Shown here piece after piece: positions 24,216 through 36,487 of a DNA stretch of 64,000 nt. The position numbers and the translations under genes were made by a program. Source of the DNA: Sipunculus nudus. Its lineage: Eukaryota; Annelida; Sipuncula; Golfingiida; Sipunculidae. The stretch is taken from NCBI GenBank assembly GCA_026874595.1, contig CM049311.1, positions 59,461,953 to 59,525,952 of the forward strand, written 5' to 3'. Each line of letters opens with the position of its first letter. The first letter of the stretch is position 1. Under the pieces are notes generated by a model. The model had not been told where the DNA came from. It saw only the letters and a program-made list of their open reading frames with translations, and did no database searches.

Positions 24216-25069
24216 AATAGTACAGGGGTACGATGATCTCTCTGGTAATTTATCAAGGAAAATTGGTCCTGTCATAATCAAGCCATTTTGCATTATTATA
24301 AATCACTCACTAACCACAGGCATATTTCCTGACAAACTAAATATAGCGAAAATAACCCCTATTCACAAAAAGGAAAGCATTCATTGACCTGAAAATTAAA
24401 GGCCAATAACACTTTTACCAAGCATTTCAAAAATATTTGAAAAAAGTAATAAACAATCAATTTTATCAATTTCTTCAAACATACAATTTACTAAATAATA
24501 ACCTCTAAGGATTCAGAAAAAAAAAACATTCAACCGAACATGCATTAGCATTAGCAGACAGAATGTATACACAAATTGACGATGGAAACACTCCCCTCTC
24601 TATATACCTGGACTTAACAAAAACATTTGACACATTAAATCATAACATACTAATTCATAAACTAAACTCATACTGCATTAAAGGAAAAATACGCTACTTT
24701 GGCTAATTAATTAACTAACAGAGTTCAATATGTTGATTTTAAAGGACATAAGTCAAATAAATACCTTATTATATACCACTGGAGTAACTGGGATCAATTT
24801 TAGGTCCATTATTATATTTAATATATATGAATGAGAATCATCATTGCAGTAGCTTCTTTAATTTCATTATCTATTCATATGATACAACGTTATTCACCCC
24901 CTCAACAAATTACAGTAAACAAAAAGAACAAAACATCATCAACAATTAATGAATTAAACAAAGTACATAACTTGTTAACTGCAAACAAACCCCCATTAAA
25001 TGAAAAAGAAACTAAAGTAATGATTTTTCACTTTCAAAATAAGAATATACAAGAAGGAAGCCCTGAACA
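24216..25069 (+). pseudogene. LINE reverse transcriptase, N-terminal and central part, degenerate
   Basis: Conceptual translation in shifting frames shows a non-LTR retrotransposon RT. SLTTGIFPDKLNIAKITPIHKK is visible near 24300-24375 and a NYRPI-like block follows at about 24395. A block with a D-TFDTLNH-type motif lies near 24600-24645, and NEKETKVMIFHFQNK near 24998-25045. Stops and frameshifts break it at many points (for example TAG/TGA near 24385 and 24505), so it cannot encode an enzyme. It is interrupted on the left by the type C element and on the right by a 2.2-kb element. Its continuation is at 27250. The clade is Jockey/CR1-like in general look but uncertain. Confidence 0.8.
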
Positions 25070-27249
25070 AAAAACAAGGGACCAATAGGTCACGGCGCTC
25101 AGCTGTGATAAATAATAAAGAAATATAATTTGGAAATGGGGCACATGCTGGTTTTGTGTGGTAATAAATATAAGCTGTATTATGAGTTGTTGGTGTTTAG
25201 CTTATGTATGATTTTGATAGTATTTTCCGAGACAGGGAAGAGGATTGATTTCACTTATTTTATTAACAAATGGAGTGCTATTGTTACACAAATTTTGACT
25301 TGGCCATATATCATATAAGAGTTTAGCTATTTTAAAATTTAATAACATATATTATGCAAATATAATTTTTATTAAAAATAAAAGATAATCATATGATGTT
25401 TCTTAATAAAATATAACTGAAATGATTATTAAAATAATATTATAGAATATTTTCATGAATACATTCATGAATACATTTTGAAAGTATTTGCACTGGTATT
25501 CAAATACTTTCATTTTTACCTGAATTCCCATTCTCATGCAAGAAATCTTATAATGATTCATATTCGTATTCAAATACACATGCAAAGTATTCGCACCATG
25601 TCTGGTATTTATACAGCTTTAGCCAAACAATGGTGTTGAGAATCCAGAATATACAAAATTCACAAATTTAAATAATGATAATAAATACCTGGTTTTATGG
25701 CTTTTATTTATATAAAAAATAAATGTAATATATTCACTTTGGACTACTTTCACATCAATCTACACACTAGACACAGTAGGAATCTAGATTAATATATCAA
25801 CTGCATCTTTGTCTATCATTAATTTCCTTCACATGATCCCTAATGAATAATGAATAATATAATCTATTTCTGTTATCATTAAAATTGAACTGAAAAATAC
25901 CATAGGTGACTGCATTCTATCCATCCATAAAAGATTTTTACAACATCATCAGTAACTGCAAGTTAATTTCCTGTTACTCATCAACTTACAAATTCCTTTC
26001 TATTAATTTTTCTTCCATTTGTTATTAAAAACCAACAAAAATTTATTAATTTATTGTTTATTGTTGTTGGTCAAAACAACTACTAGACTAGATGAGTTGG
26101 GTGGGACACCTGGATCAACTGTGGCTGGCCATAAGCTGCCTTGCTGCCCCAGTGTATGCCTCGCCTTTGCTTAAAGGTCAACAAGGTCAAAGATTTTTTA
26201 CAAAGTGCATTATGTTTGGGCCCATAACTTAAACAATTACGCAATACTGACATCATTTCTGGCATGTGCATAGCGAATGTATAGAAAAATATGTATATTA
26301 TATATGACCAAAGTCAGATCAGTGGTTTTGATATTAGGCAGTCTTGTGTAACAATGGGATTTAATGGAAAAATGAAGTTTTTCATTAATATCTCGAAGGA
26401 ATTAAGTCCTGGTGACCAAATTCTTGGCATGGTCGGGGATTTTGGAGACATCTAACTGTATGCCAACTGAGGCCGAAGCTGGGGAGCTGAGCTCTAGCAA
26501 ACTGCATAACACTAGCTTGATGTAAACAATATGTGACATGGTGCTTGAAATCTTGAATAAAATCTACAGTTTTTAATCAAATGGTTTCTTATTTTTGGTG
26601 TTAACAGATGAAATACTATCAAAAACATGCTGTGAAAATTAAATCCACAGCAGTTACAGAAAAAAAAATTTGCCATGGTCAAAGTTGGGCAAAATTTAAG
26701 GTACCAATTTTTTATTTTTGCTAATATCTTAAAAATTTAAAGATTTTGATCTAATTTTGGGTATACAATTTAATTTTGATTAATTAAAATTATATTACTG
26801 GAAAAAAGTCCTTAGCTTTAACGTGTTTTGTGTTAAGTGATCAAATATCTTTCCTGATTTTTTACAAAATGCATTATGTTTGGGCCCATAACTTTTTAAA
26901 TCATATAATACAGACCTTATTTCTGGCATGTACATAGGAACTATATAGAGGAATATTTATGGTAAATATGAGGAAAAACAGATGAGTGGTTTTGATATTA
27001 GGCAGTCCTGAAGTGCGAAAATAGGTTTTTAATAAAAAATTGAGGTTTTTCCTTAATTTCTCAAAGGACCGAAGTCGCAAAGACCCAGTTTTTGGCTTGG
27101 TAGGAGATCTTGGATACATCCAACAATATGCCGAATTTTGGATTCTTAGGTCTTACTGTTTCAAAATATGCCAGTTTAACAGACGGACGGACAGCCGACG
27201 GAAAAAGGACCACGACTATAGCTCAGATGACTTACAGTCAGCTGAGCTA
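25070..27249 (+). mobile_element. Hairpin-ended element inserted into the LINE
   Basis: The left end ACAAGGGACCAATAGGTCAC, then GGCGCTCAGCTG, is the same as the left end at 15806. The right end ATAGCTCAGATGACTTACAG, then TCAGCTGAGCTAA, is the same as that at 16797 and folds into a perfect-looking terminal hairpin ending in CTAA. The LINE reading continues on either side, which fixes the element's limits well. It has no coding capacity. Two 275-bp direct repeats lie inside. Confidence 0.78.
26195..27130. repeat. Pair of about 270-bp direct repeats
   Basis: 26195-26460 and 26858-27130 share TGCATTATGTTTGGGCCCAT, GAGTGGTTTTGATATTAGGC-type and TCTTGGCATGGT / TTTGGCTTGGTA blocks in the same order, at a spacing of about 663 bp. 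Confidence 0.85.
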
Positions 27250-27670
27250 ATAAATAATATACCTATAGACAAGGTCTCAGATTTCAACTGTTTAGGTAAT
27301 ACACTGAACGAACATATGCAATCACACATAAACACAGTTGCAACTAAAATTTCAATATATATTGGAATCTTAATTAATTTAAAATTCCACCTATTCATAT
27401 ACTAAAAATCATATATGATACATTTATTTTATTACAATTAAATCATGGAATTCATATATGGGACTTTTATATTAATAGATTAGAGAATTAAAAAAACATA
27501 AGAATGATCACAAATATGAAATGAAATGCCCATAATGAACCAATTTTTAAATAATTAAATTTCCTAAAAATTAATGACATCTTCAGACTAAATATATTTA
27601 ATTTTACTGTAATGACTGTCATGAATCTCTACCAAAATATCTATATTCAACTAGTCCATACATATTCTTT
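27250..27670 (+). pseudogene. LINE reverse transcriptase, C-terminal part, degenerate
   Basis: The reading NNIPIDKVSDFNCLG followed by HINTVATKISIYIGIL is typical of the segment after the RT active site in animal LINEs (thumb/connection region). Degenerate reading continues to about 27660 (words like NGIHIWDFY and LYSTSPYIF). It joins logically to the segment ending at 25069. Stops after about 27405 confirm decay. Confidence 0.75.
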
Positions 27671-28834
27671 TATGTCGGATGTCCTATGATATAACGCTTT
27701 TGTTACGAAAGGTGCAGTATACTCTCTGCCGAGGTGCATTTTGTGCAGCATTTGTATGACCCGGACCCCACCATCGCACTTCCGATCGTCGCGGTTGTTT
27801 CAGCCAGCTGGATCATGTTTTACATTTCGAATGTTAAACTGTTGACCAGAACAGGGTACCTCACTGGGAACCACGTTCACTGAACGAGACAGAAGTTGGA
27901 TCAGTTTTGTTTAAACAGGCCAACTTTAAAATGCGAGGGACCGATAAGTGGCCATTCTAACATATTGCAGTAACAGTAAGCACTGGTTACTGGGTAACTG
28001 TACTATAGGGCGGTATATAAATGAAGGTTATATTGGTGGAACTCTCACTGAATGTCCATCGGAATCAACATATGAAAGGACCTAAAATAATATCAAGAAC
28101 ACCGATAACTGCAATCAAAAACTTTAGTTCAACAAGGGGATGGTGTGTGGTGCTTACCGTCCCAGAACCACTGGACTTGAGAAGTCGATGAAATGTCTGT
28201 CAGAGAGCCGTGAATTAGTTACATAATTTGCCGTGAGCTGGCAGTACCTATAATGAGCGTCGACACCGTGAGAGCAACCAACTTAACCCCTGCATCGACT
28301 GGGCCAGTCTACAAAGAAGCCTACCATGCGCACATGAAATCTTTATAACAAAGGATCGTTTTAAAGAGTGTTGGTCCTTATTCTTGAAATAGCTGTGGGT
28401 AGCATAAAGTTTACCATGGTATTGCAATATGCGCAATTAAAACTTTTTCCGAGCATTGATTGTTGTATTCTTTGAAAGGTATTAAGTTTCCGCTTTGCCT
28501 TCACGAAAGTGACTGAATATACACCCTCTGCTTGAAATACCGAGGTTCATCCGCTCAGCTATATAGAAAACCCGACCATCTAAATTATTATCATTAACAT
28601 CTATATGCTCTGACGCATTCATACGTTACCACATAATTAAAACCACTTTTTACTGTATTTCTTTCTTTTTTTAATCCTCTCTTTCAGTTATTTTTATCCT
28701 TTTTTTCATGCTTTTTACCTTTTGTGTCCTTTCAATATTTTGTTCTCGTTTATCTTTTCAAACATTCGTCTTCTATTTGTTTCCTGATTTCTTTCTGTTG
28801 TCGTTATTGGCTTTCTTCATAATTTATATTTTAA
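27671..28834. other. No supported gene
   Basis: Somewhat GC-richer at 27720-27900, with a 62-codon open stretch lacking a start (27695-27883) that contains a membrane-like run ALPIVAVVSASWIMFYISNV. There are no clear splice sites. The rest shows nothing. Confidence 0.35.
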
Positions 28835-28929
28835 GACAATTATCCAGAAAGAGACAGAGACAGAGACAGACAGAGCGAGCGAGCGAGAGAGAGACAGAGA
28901 GAGAGACAGAGACAGAAAAAGAGAGAGAA

Positions 28930-28965
<36 letters not shown>
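28835..28965. repeat. Purine-rich (GA)n/(GACA)n tract
   Basis: GACAGAGACAGA-type repeats pass into a pure (GA)n run at about 28935-28961. Confidence 0.95.
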
Positions 28966-28966
<1 letters not shown>

Positions 28967-30719
28967 AAGACCAGTTCGAAATTACTGCCACGTTATTATG
29001 TATACAGCTACTGTGTCTTCATGTTGGGTATAAGTAGAGTGGGGGAAGATATATGGGACGCAGGCGGATTGTCAAGGCCTATACTCAAATAAACGCTGAC
29101 CACCTGAACCCATGCAGAGACACGTATAATACAATAAAACACTATATTTCTTCTCGCAGCTTGCATGTCGCGTACAAAGTTTCATATGTGAATCGCCTCC
29201 TCCAAATCAAACATAAATTCTCCCAGACACTGACGGATAAAAATGACTTGTCTGGCATTGCAGTGTTTTAAGGACATATTTCCGCTGGTTTTAGATTTTA
29301 TAATCAGATGCGGTAACCCATCTAGGGTACAGACGGCAAAGAAAAAAGGTTCAGTACAGCGAATCCTGGCAACAAGTAAGAGGTTTCCCAGAGAAGTTTA
29401 CTTTTTGATACACCCCACAACAATGGAAATATTTGACCTGCATGCGCCCTTGAGGGAGGAGTATTCACATATGTTGGCCTATATATGATTCATGTGTCTC
29501 TCTTTTTACATTTCTTACGGTTTCAAGGTCACACTGTTGACAGATAAGTGGCAGCCCACAAACCACATAGATCCCAAAAAACCTTGACCTTTTGTCTTGG
29601 AAAGCGAGGACGATAATCTAGTTACGGAAATGCATGCAATAGAGACGCGATGAGGCATGAGTCGCATTTTAGTGCATACAAACCATGGTAGCTGTAATGA
29701 TTTACGGCGGGAAACATTTAAGCTTGAATTACCAACTCAGTCACTTTAGCTAATCACAAGGATAAATACACTTGCAGAAGATATTATGTTTTTGTAATTG
29801 GCTCATACTTGTGGCTGCTATTTGATATTCAATTTAATGGCTGACCTAAAAAGACATACGGTACATAAAAACAAATACAAAATTTCATTAATTTGAGACA
29901 CAGGACACAGTCACACTGACATGTTTGTATTCGGTATAAAAACCGTCTAAAGAACAATATAAACACTTGTATAACTAGATTGCCTATTGGGATGGTTATG
30001 AACTTAATGTAGTTAAGTGATGGTAGTTCGTCGTTATTTTACTACTTTACTCACTGGCCTTGACCCATGTCGGATTCCATCAAAGCGTTCTTCTCAGACC
30101 GGCTGGGTCGGGAGGCGGAAGCGTCGTTTACGCTCACGTTTCACTAAGACCGCTCCATTTAAAACATGGAACAATAACTGTCTTTGAAGTATTCGCAGGA
30201 ACAACTTCATGAGACCCTTTGTAAGTAAGACAATAGATCTAGAACAGTTGTTCCTCAAATAACGTACCAGTTCAGCCTTGCGTTTTGGTATATACGTTGT
30301 TGCTTTTGATTAATCTGGACTTTCTTATATGAAATGCTGACGGTTGTACAAAGTACTAAATGCGGTCATGACGCATGTGTTTTCGAGGATATGGAGCTCT
30401 CCACTTGTTGACAGAATGAAAAAGCATGAGACTTTAAATTCTGAATAAATTATGATACTTAACTTTTGTTAATTTAGACTGTATTTAATGGACAATGGAA
30501 TAATATCGTCTGTATTATTAACGTAACTAGATTATACCCTTCAAAACTCAACAACCCGTCTATATGTATTTCTAAATATGTGATGCTTCTTGTCAGCCCT
30601 ACAGCGAAAATTGATATAAACCACTGTATCCAGACTTTCGGTAAATGAGAAATAAGTTTCCCTGTTCACCAATAAAATCTGCATGTATGAATCTTGTTTG
30701 TTGGTCCGCACACTGCGAA
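28966..30719. other. Intergenic, no supported gene
   Basis: Frames of 72 and 81 codons at 29053-29271 and 29243-29488 have no recognisable motif. Nothing else is seen. Confidence 0.4.
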
Positions 30720-30990
30720 GAATCGGAGACACAAGAGCACGACTTTGCTGGTAAGGTTTGATGGCACTTTAAACCTACGGTCCATAATGCACCGGGGCTT
30801 CTATGTGTAAATGTAGTGGAGAGTGTAATAAAGTCCGTTCAGGTACGTTGGAAAATAACTTTTTCAAGACAAATTACATAAACATGGATGTTTCTCTGGT
30901 AAGGACTTCTAGAAATATGTAATATTTTGTTAACATGTGCATGTGAAATATTAACAGAAGGTGGTTGCATGAAATGTAATAAATTTTGAC
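30720..30990. repeat. Dispersed repeat, copy 2
   Basis: Same-orientation partner of 20690-20990, about 10 kb away, diverged but collinear (TGCACCGGGGCTTCTATGTG, AAATGTAGTGGAGAG, AACATGTGCATGTGAAATAT). Confidence 0.65.
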
Positions 30991-31019
30991 TTTGCAGATT
31001 GACAATTGCAATCAGACAT

Positions 31020-31215
31020 GGGGTTATTGTAATCAGTAACGGTAATCAATTAAAATCGATTTCATTTTTTAAATAATCGTTATTGTTATTGATTACATTT
31101 ATTTTAAAAGGAAATTAATTGTTATCGTAATCATACTCCCAGTGTATTCGTAATCATGATTATTAGATATGATTACATTGATTACTTTCGTATTTTCCAA
31201 TTTTAAACAGCAGTA
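31020..31215. repeat. GTAATC/GATTAC-rich segment
   Basis: Dense alternating GTAATC and GATTAC words (for example GATTACATTGATTACTTTCG) with some inverted symmetry. This pattern is seen at ends of hAT-type elements in other animals (recall only). No transposase is seen. Confidence 0.4.
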
Positions 31216-34043
31216 GTTAATGTTTCCTAAAACACTTATCTTTCATGTTTAACATTGAAAAAAATCATTAAAAGTGAAGTATGCAGCTGTTGTGACTCCT
31301 GACAGCCATCACACCACACTTAGGGAGTAGATGTATCAAATGAAAGCTAGGTGGATAGTGTCAGCATTTTGAGATGAAATAAGAGTGGAATAAATAAAAT
31401 CAGCATTTTAAATTGATTTTCTACCATATTTAGTAAAGACCATCATATCTCTTAGCTATTCTTACTTGTGTAATTGGTAATGCAAAAATGAGCAGTTATA
31501 GTAAGCCAGGTAATATTTACCTGCCGGTTACATCCTGAGCAAATCTTCTTATCAGTTCTTGAGCAAAGACTTTAAACCTGGTCAAGATTAATTGTCCGCA
31601 CATAACCATGAACAGATATACCGTTATCCTTTATACAACATCTTGACCACACAAACTAATATATGTTCATCAGCTTCCATGGCGTAATTGCACAAAACAA
31701 CATACCTTACCTTATCATACCTTAAACGGTCATATTTAACATTTTAATGGGGAAAATAAATAAGTAGTCTCGACGGAGCCCACAATGCTTAACTGGAAGA
31801 GGTTCGTTTTGAAATCACCTCTGAAGGACACGGTGGTGAATCTGGTAATTTCCTCCTCCGTCATAAGATGGCGCTTCTCCCACTTTGTCAGCTGGAAACA
31901 ATCATTTATAATAGTCAAGTCGAATAAAAATTGATTTCAATTAAAACTTACCATCGGTACGATGAATACCTCATTTGTATTTCGTCAGCAGTCATCTATG
32001 GATGATACATGTATATTTTTTTGCAATGGCAACCATGTCTGCAGGGAGATGTATGGCTGTTGTACAAACCACGCTTTTACTCACGAATTCTTTAAATCTT
32101 CAAGATTTTTTTCCCCGAGAGACAGTTCTGATCGGTATGTGGCACTGTCTGTTCAATGAGGATTGACAGGATAGTATCCATGTGACATTTATAGTTTTCA
32201 TAATATCATTTCACAATCCTAGGGACACCGTTAATTTGTGAGGACAATGAGGTTCTGTTGCATGCATGTTACACAATTCGCATGCCCCGTCCCCCTACAC
32301 ACCTCGGTACCAAATATACAATTTAATATACAAGTCATTTTTTTTTCCAGCGGACCCCTGTCAGCACTCTTGTTGCACATCATTCCGTCAGATGGCAGCA
32401 CTGCACACATTACTCGCCACAGGAGCCCGATCGTTACCCCTTCGCAGGGCCAAGATCTATTTTTCTATATGATCAGACCCTGCTGTCATCACTCTCGATC
32501 TCAAGGCCCCCGCATGTTACGTCGACATACTCCTTTTCCTTAATCTGCCAGTGTGGCATAAATTTTGAACTAGCCACAAGTATCCCTTCATGGTCCATTG
32601 CATATTCATACGTGTTCTCGAAATAATTCTCGAAACAGCTGTATCACGTAATATCACCAAGCAAGCACGTACTCAATCTATGCTTATATACACAATTACG
32701 CGTCACGGATATTGCAAACCAAAGTGAATCGAAAGGTTTGGCAAAATTAACCATAACGAACAATTCTTGTGTCTGCGTTATCAACTTTACAGGCAAACAT
32801 TTAGCACCATAACGAACGATCCTTTATTTTATTTCGATTGTAGTTATAATGGATGATATCGTTGCGTCTGCCCAATGTTTATATATATATATATTTCTTT
32901 CTAATGGTTTAACGTTAAAAATCCCAACTTATGTACACGATATAGCTAGATTTCAGCGTAACGGCGTACAGAGATTTAATCGTAAAACTCAGTATAACAA
33001 AATATATTTGGTATGAACAGAAGGAATCTTTTTTTTTTTTTATTTAACCATATACTGCAAACTGTCATAGTGCTTAAATTAAATCAGCATAACTAAACAA
33101 GTTAACAACCTGTCACTGGAAAATAAAACAGAATAATAATAACAAAGATGACAGTTTACAGGAAACCTGCCTGACCATAAGAAGACCATTATAAATACTT
33201 TAGCGAGCTATATTGCTATTAACCTTACAATTACTGTCCGTGTGAGAATGATCACACTTCCAGACACTATGCAGACTTGTGTCTGTGTTTTTTGTTATAT
33301 ATTATCATACACCCCAACGCGCAGCCCGGAAGCTGTTGGAAGGGAATTCAAATTTTCAGACAATTATGTAGCACCACATTGTAATTACCACTAGTCCTAA
33401 GTCAATGGTGCATTTTTCTTACTTTTACTATGAATTTTTGGTGTACATGAAATACTGTGTTCTCTCCTGGTTACCAGAATCTGCCATGCATGATTTCTAT
33501 GGGCCACAAATTAGAAAAAAACTGTACCGGGCGTGATAAGTAGCACGAAAGAAAAGATACACATGGTCCTACACTGATACCATAAATCAACACGGGGAAA
33601 CAGTGAAAAAAGGCTGATTTAATTGTGATTCATGACAAGTATACATTCAGTCACTGAATGTAAGTTTTCACCCATGTTCAATGCAACACAAAACCAGAAA
33701 AATATGTAAAACATACATGTAAAAATAGAGACCCACAGCCTGTAAGCCTAAGTGGCTTCCCTATAGAAAACTTATGTATTCAGAAGAAATGAACTGATAA
33801 CATGTACATGTTGAGAGTTTGAGTAAAATACTGATCCCTGTAATTTCCTCGGATTATTTTTACAGACTGGTCCCTATAATATAGGGCATTTTTTACTTAA
33901 CCAACTCTGCATGGAGATAAACATAATCCCGATACTGCTTTTGCGTAAACATGAAGAATATTGAACCACAGGCAAAAAGAAGTACTTGAGTCGCATGAAT
34001 CAAACCATTGTAAATGTCCTGCAAGGAATAAAACGTGTAATTA
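31216..34043. other. Intergenic, no other gene seen
   Basis: Apart from the weak exon candidate at 31819-31891, only short frames without motifs, a short (AT)n run at 32880-32892 and a T run near 33030. Confidence 0.4.
31819..31891 (-). CDS. Candidate isolated exon, unknown gene
   Basis: On the minus strand TTGTTTCCAG is followed by 73 bases open in one frame (LTKWEKRHLMTEEEITRFTT, then VSFR), then AG|GTGATT. Composition is more codon-like than its surroundings, and both borders fit splice consensus. No neighbouring exon was found and I do not recognise the peptide, so it may be chance. It is also open within a 60-codon minus-strand frame, 31736-31918. Confidence 0.25.
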
Positions 34044-35667
34044 GTGCAAGGGGCGACTTCACTCTATAGAGCCATGTATAGAAAGAGAATTGAGCTGGTG
34101 AATGAGGGAGGTAATTCTTCTGATGACAGTTATGGTGATAGTGATACAGAAAATCAACGACGGTTGCAAGCTATAGGCAGTGGTAATCAGAACAGCATCA
34201 CAGCATTGATGAGTGCCAATGGATGTGTTTTCAATTTCCAAGTGTACACTGGAGTTGATGTAAACATTATTTTTCAGCAATTTGCTAAGCGGAATCAAGT
34301 TAAGCTCATATCACAAAACTTGGTTATGTGTTACAAGACGCAGACGAAACCATTTGGAACTGCGACACTGAACATCATGAACACTGAAACAGAACAGAAT
34401 TTTGATGTAACTTTCACAGTCGTGCCAAGCAAATGCAAGTGTTTGTTGGTACATTATATTATTTGTAACATGGGACTTATCACTGTGGAAACTGACAAGC
34501 TTGTGGCTCAGATAACCTCTGATACTGATCTTGTCGGTGATTAAGGTGAAGCCAAGTTGCTGGCAGATGCTGATGTTACACCTAGAATTTTGCCATGTCG
34601 CAGAATACCTATTGCACTAGAGAATGATGTCAATAATGAGGCGGAGATTCTTGTGGAAGGAAGTGTTTTGCTACCTGTGGATGAACCTTCTGCATTGGTA
34701 AGCCAGATAGCCGTTGTGAGAAAGTCCGAAAGTCCAAGCTCAGAATTGGTATTGACCCTCAATCTTTAAATGTTGCACTGAAGAGAGAACACTATAAACC
34801 TCCACCCTTTGATGAAGTCCTACCAAAACTACACAATGCTAAAATTTTTAGCAAAATGGATGTTAAAGAAACTCACTGGCATGCTAGAATAGATAAAGAG
34901 TCCAGTGTTCTCATAACTATATGATCACCCCATTTGGACGTGACAGATGAACCAGATTACCCTTCGGTCTCAAATTTAGTTCAAAATACTTCTAAAAGAG
35001 GCTACACCATGTAAAAGGGGGTCTGGATTATCTGTGTAGAAGATGAAATCTTTGTAGCAGGATGTCGAACGACACTCACAGAAGCAGAGCAAGATGATGA
35101 GGGGAAACAAGCAAAGCCACAACAGCCCTGTCAGGAGCGACATATCAGACTGAATCGTGAAAAAGCTGTCATGAAACAGTCGCGGATTATTTTCCTAGCA
35201 CACCTGCTAACCCCTGATAGTATCAAGGTAGATACACCTGAGGTTGTAGCTACTGAGGAAATGCCAGCACCTTCTTATATCAATGGTGTACGTCGTTGTT
35301 TGTTGTATGGTGCAGTGTCTAGAAGATTTCTTTCTAATATATCAAACGGCCTGGAACCTCTGTGAGCATTAACCTGCAAGAATATTGAGTGGTATTGGTC
35401 CCCGATATGCGAGGCTGCATTCAAGAAATTCAAGAAGAAAATAGCACAAACACCTGTACTTGTTTATTTTGACCCTGATGAGAGATAAGTATTACAAGTA
35501 GATAGCGTGCGCTTTTATTATGCAAAGCGAGACAAGATAAGTACGGGTCTTGGGCTCTTACCTCTTCACAGAAGAACTGGGCTCAGATTGAGAAAAAGAC
35601 TCTTTTCCTTGTATTTGGACTGGGAAAGATTGATTAGTACATATCTGGTGGTAAAGTTATTGTACAT
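34044..35667 (+). pseudogene. Ty3/gypsy-type pol: protease, reverse transcriptase, start of RNase H (dead)
   Basis: The first open stretch (34044-34544, 166 codons) holds a retropepsin-like domain, but the position expected to be the catalytic Asp reads Tyr (about 34245, in FQVYTGVDVN). A stop follows at 34544. The RT reading continues in several frames: ADVTPRILPCRRIPIALEND near 34570, then FDEVLPKLHNAKIFSKMDVK near 34808. The active-site box near 35035-35050 reads VEDE, so a key Asp is lost. KCS-type blocks continue to the RNase H region near 35600. Multiple stops and frameshifts are present. The reading breaks exactly where a solo LTR is inserted and resumes after it. No flanking LTRs of its own were found. 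Confidence 0.9.
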
Positions 35668-36487
35668 TGTTACAGGTGCTCTTTTTATTGTGTGACATGG
35701 GCATGGCTCGTGTTGTGGGGCTTTCTTGCATGGCCGCCTGTTACATTCTCGGTGTAAACCGTACTGGTTGAACTCTCGTTGTCATGCTAGCTGGAGGCTT
35801 TCTCGCCTGGTCTTGAGTGAGTCACGTGTGGACCCTGTTATGTAGAGGCACGGCTATGTTTTTCTAGATGATTCCTGTAACGCGTGTTTACTGTGTTGTG
35901 CAATATCTTTTAGACTGTTCGAGAAGTGGAAAATTCTCAGTTTGGGATGAAGATTATATAAATAGGCTGTGTTTTAGAGCCGGGGAGAGCAGCAGAGAAG
36001 ATTTCCAGCGGACGCGTGTGTCAGTTTCTGGGACCTAATCCGACGAGTGCGGCAATTATAGATTTTCTTCAGCTTTTTTCTTCAGCTCCTGGATTTTGTG
36101 CATTTTGACTTTAGTTTACTTTCTGGATTGTTACAAGAGCTTTACACTGTACTGTCATTCTCCGAGAGTAACCATTCAAAGAACTTATCGTTGTGACGGT
36201 GGTGGTATTAAGGTACTGTGCACTTTGTGTATTTTACTGTGTGATTGTATTGATTTGTTGTTATACCGCTGTTTTACTGTATAATTGTATTGATTTAGTG
36301 TATTGTAATGTTAGGGTTGTTTTAAGAATAAATTATGGTTATTTGTTAACGAAAAACCACTTACTTCTTTATTTATTCCCCTAGACATTTCACGCTACTT
36401 AGTGTTACAGAATCTGATTTGTTATCTCCCTTACGAAGCTTGTATTCATCACGCATACGTGATCTGTTTATATTAGGTTCCGTAACA
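35668..36487 (+). mobile_element. Solo LTR, copy B (820 bp), nested in the dead pol
   Basis: It begins TGTTACAGGTG and ends GGTTCCGTAACA, bounded by a perfect 4-bp target duplication ACAT (35664-35667 and 36488-36491). Removing it restores continuity of the pol reading around it. A TATA box TATATAAATAG lies at 35955-35965, and AATAAA lies at about 36328. It is collinear with copy A at 13578-14348. The presence of only one LTR shows that the internal region was lost by recombination. Frames inside it are not genes. Confidence 0.95.

Noticed and set aside
27695-27883. 62-codon open stretch with a membrane-like segment
   Set aside because: No start codon, no convincing splice acceptor or donor, and no recognised family.
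31020-31215. Definite hAT transposon
   Set aside because: Only GTAATC/GATTAC richness is seen; no ends, duplications or transposase could be defined.
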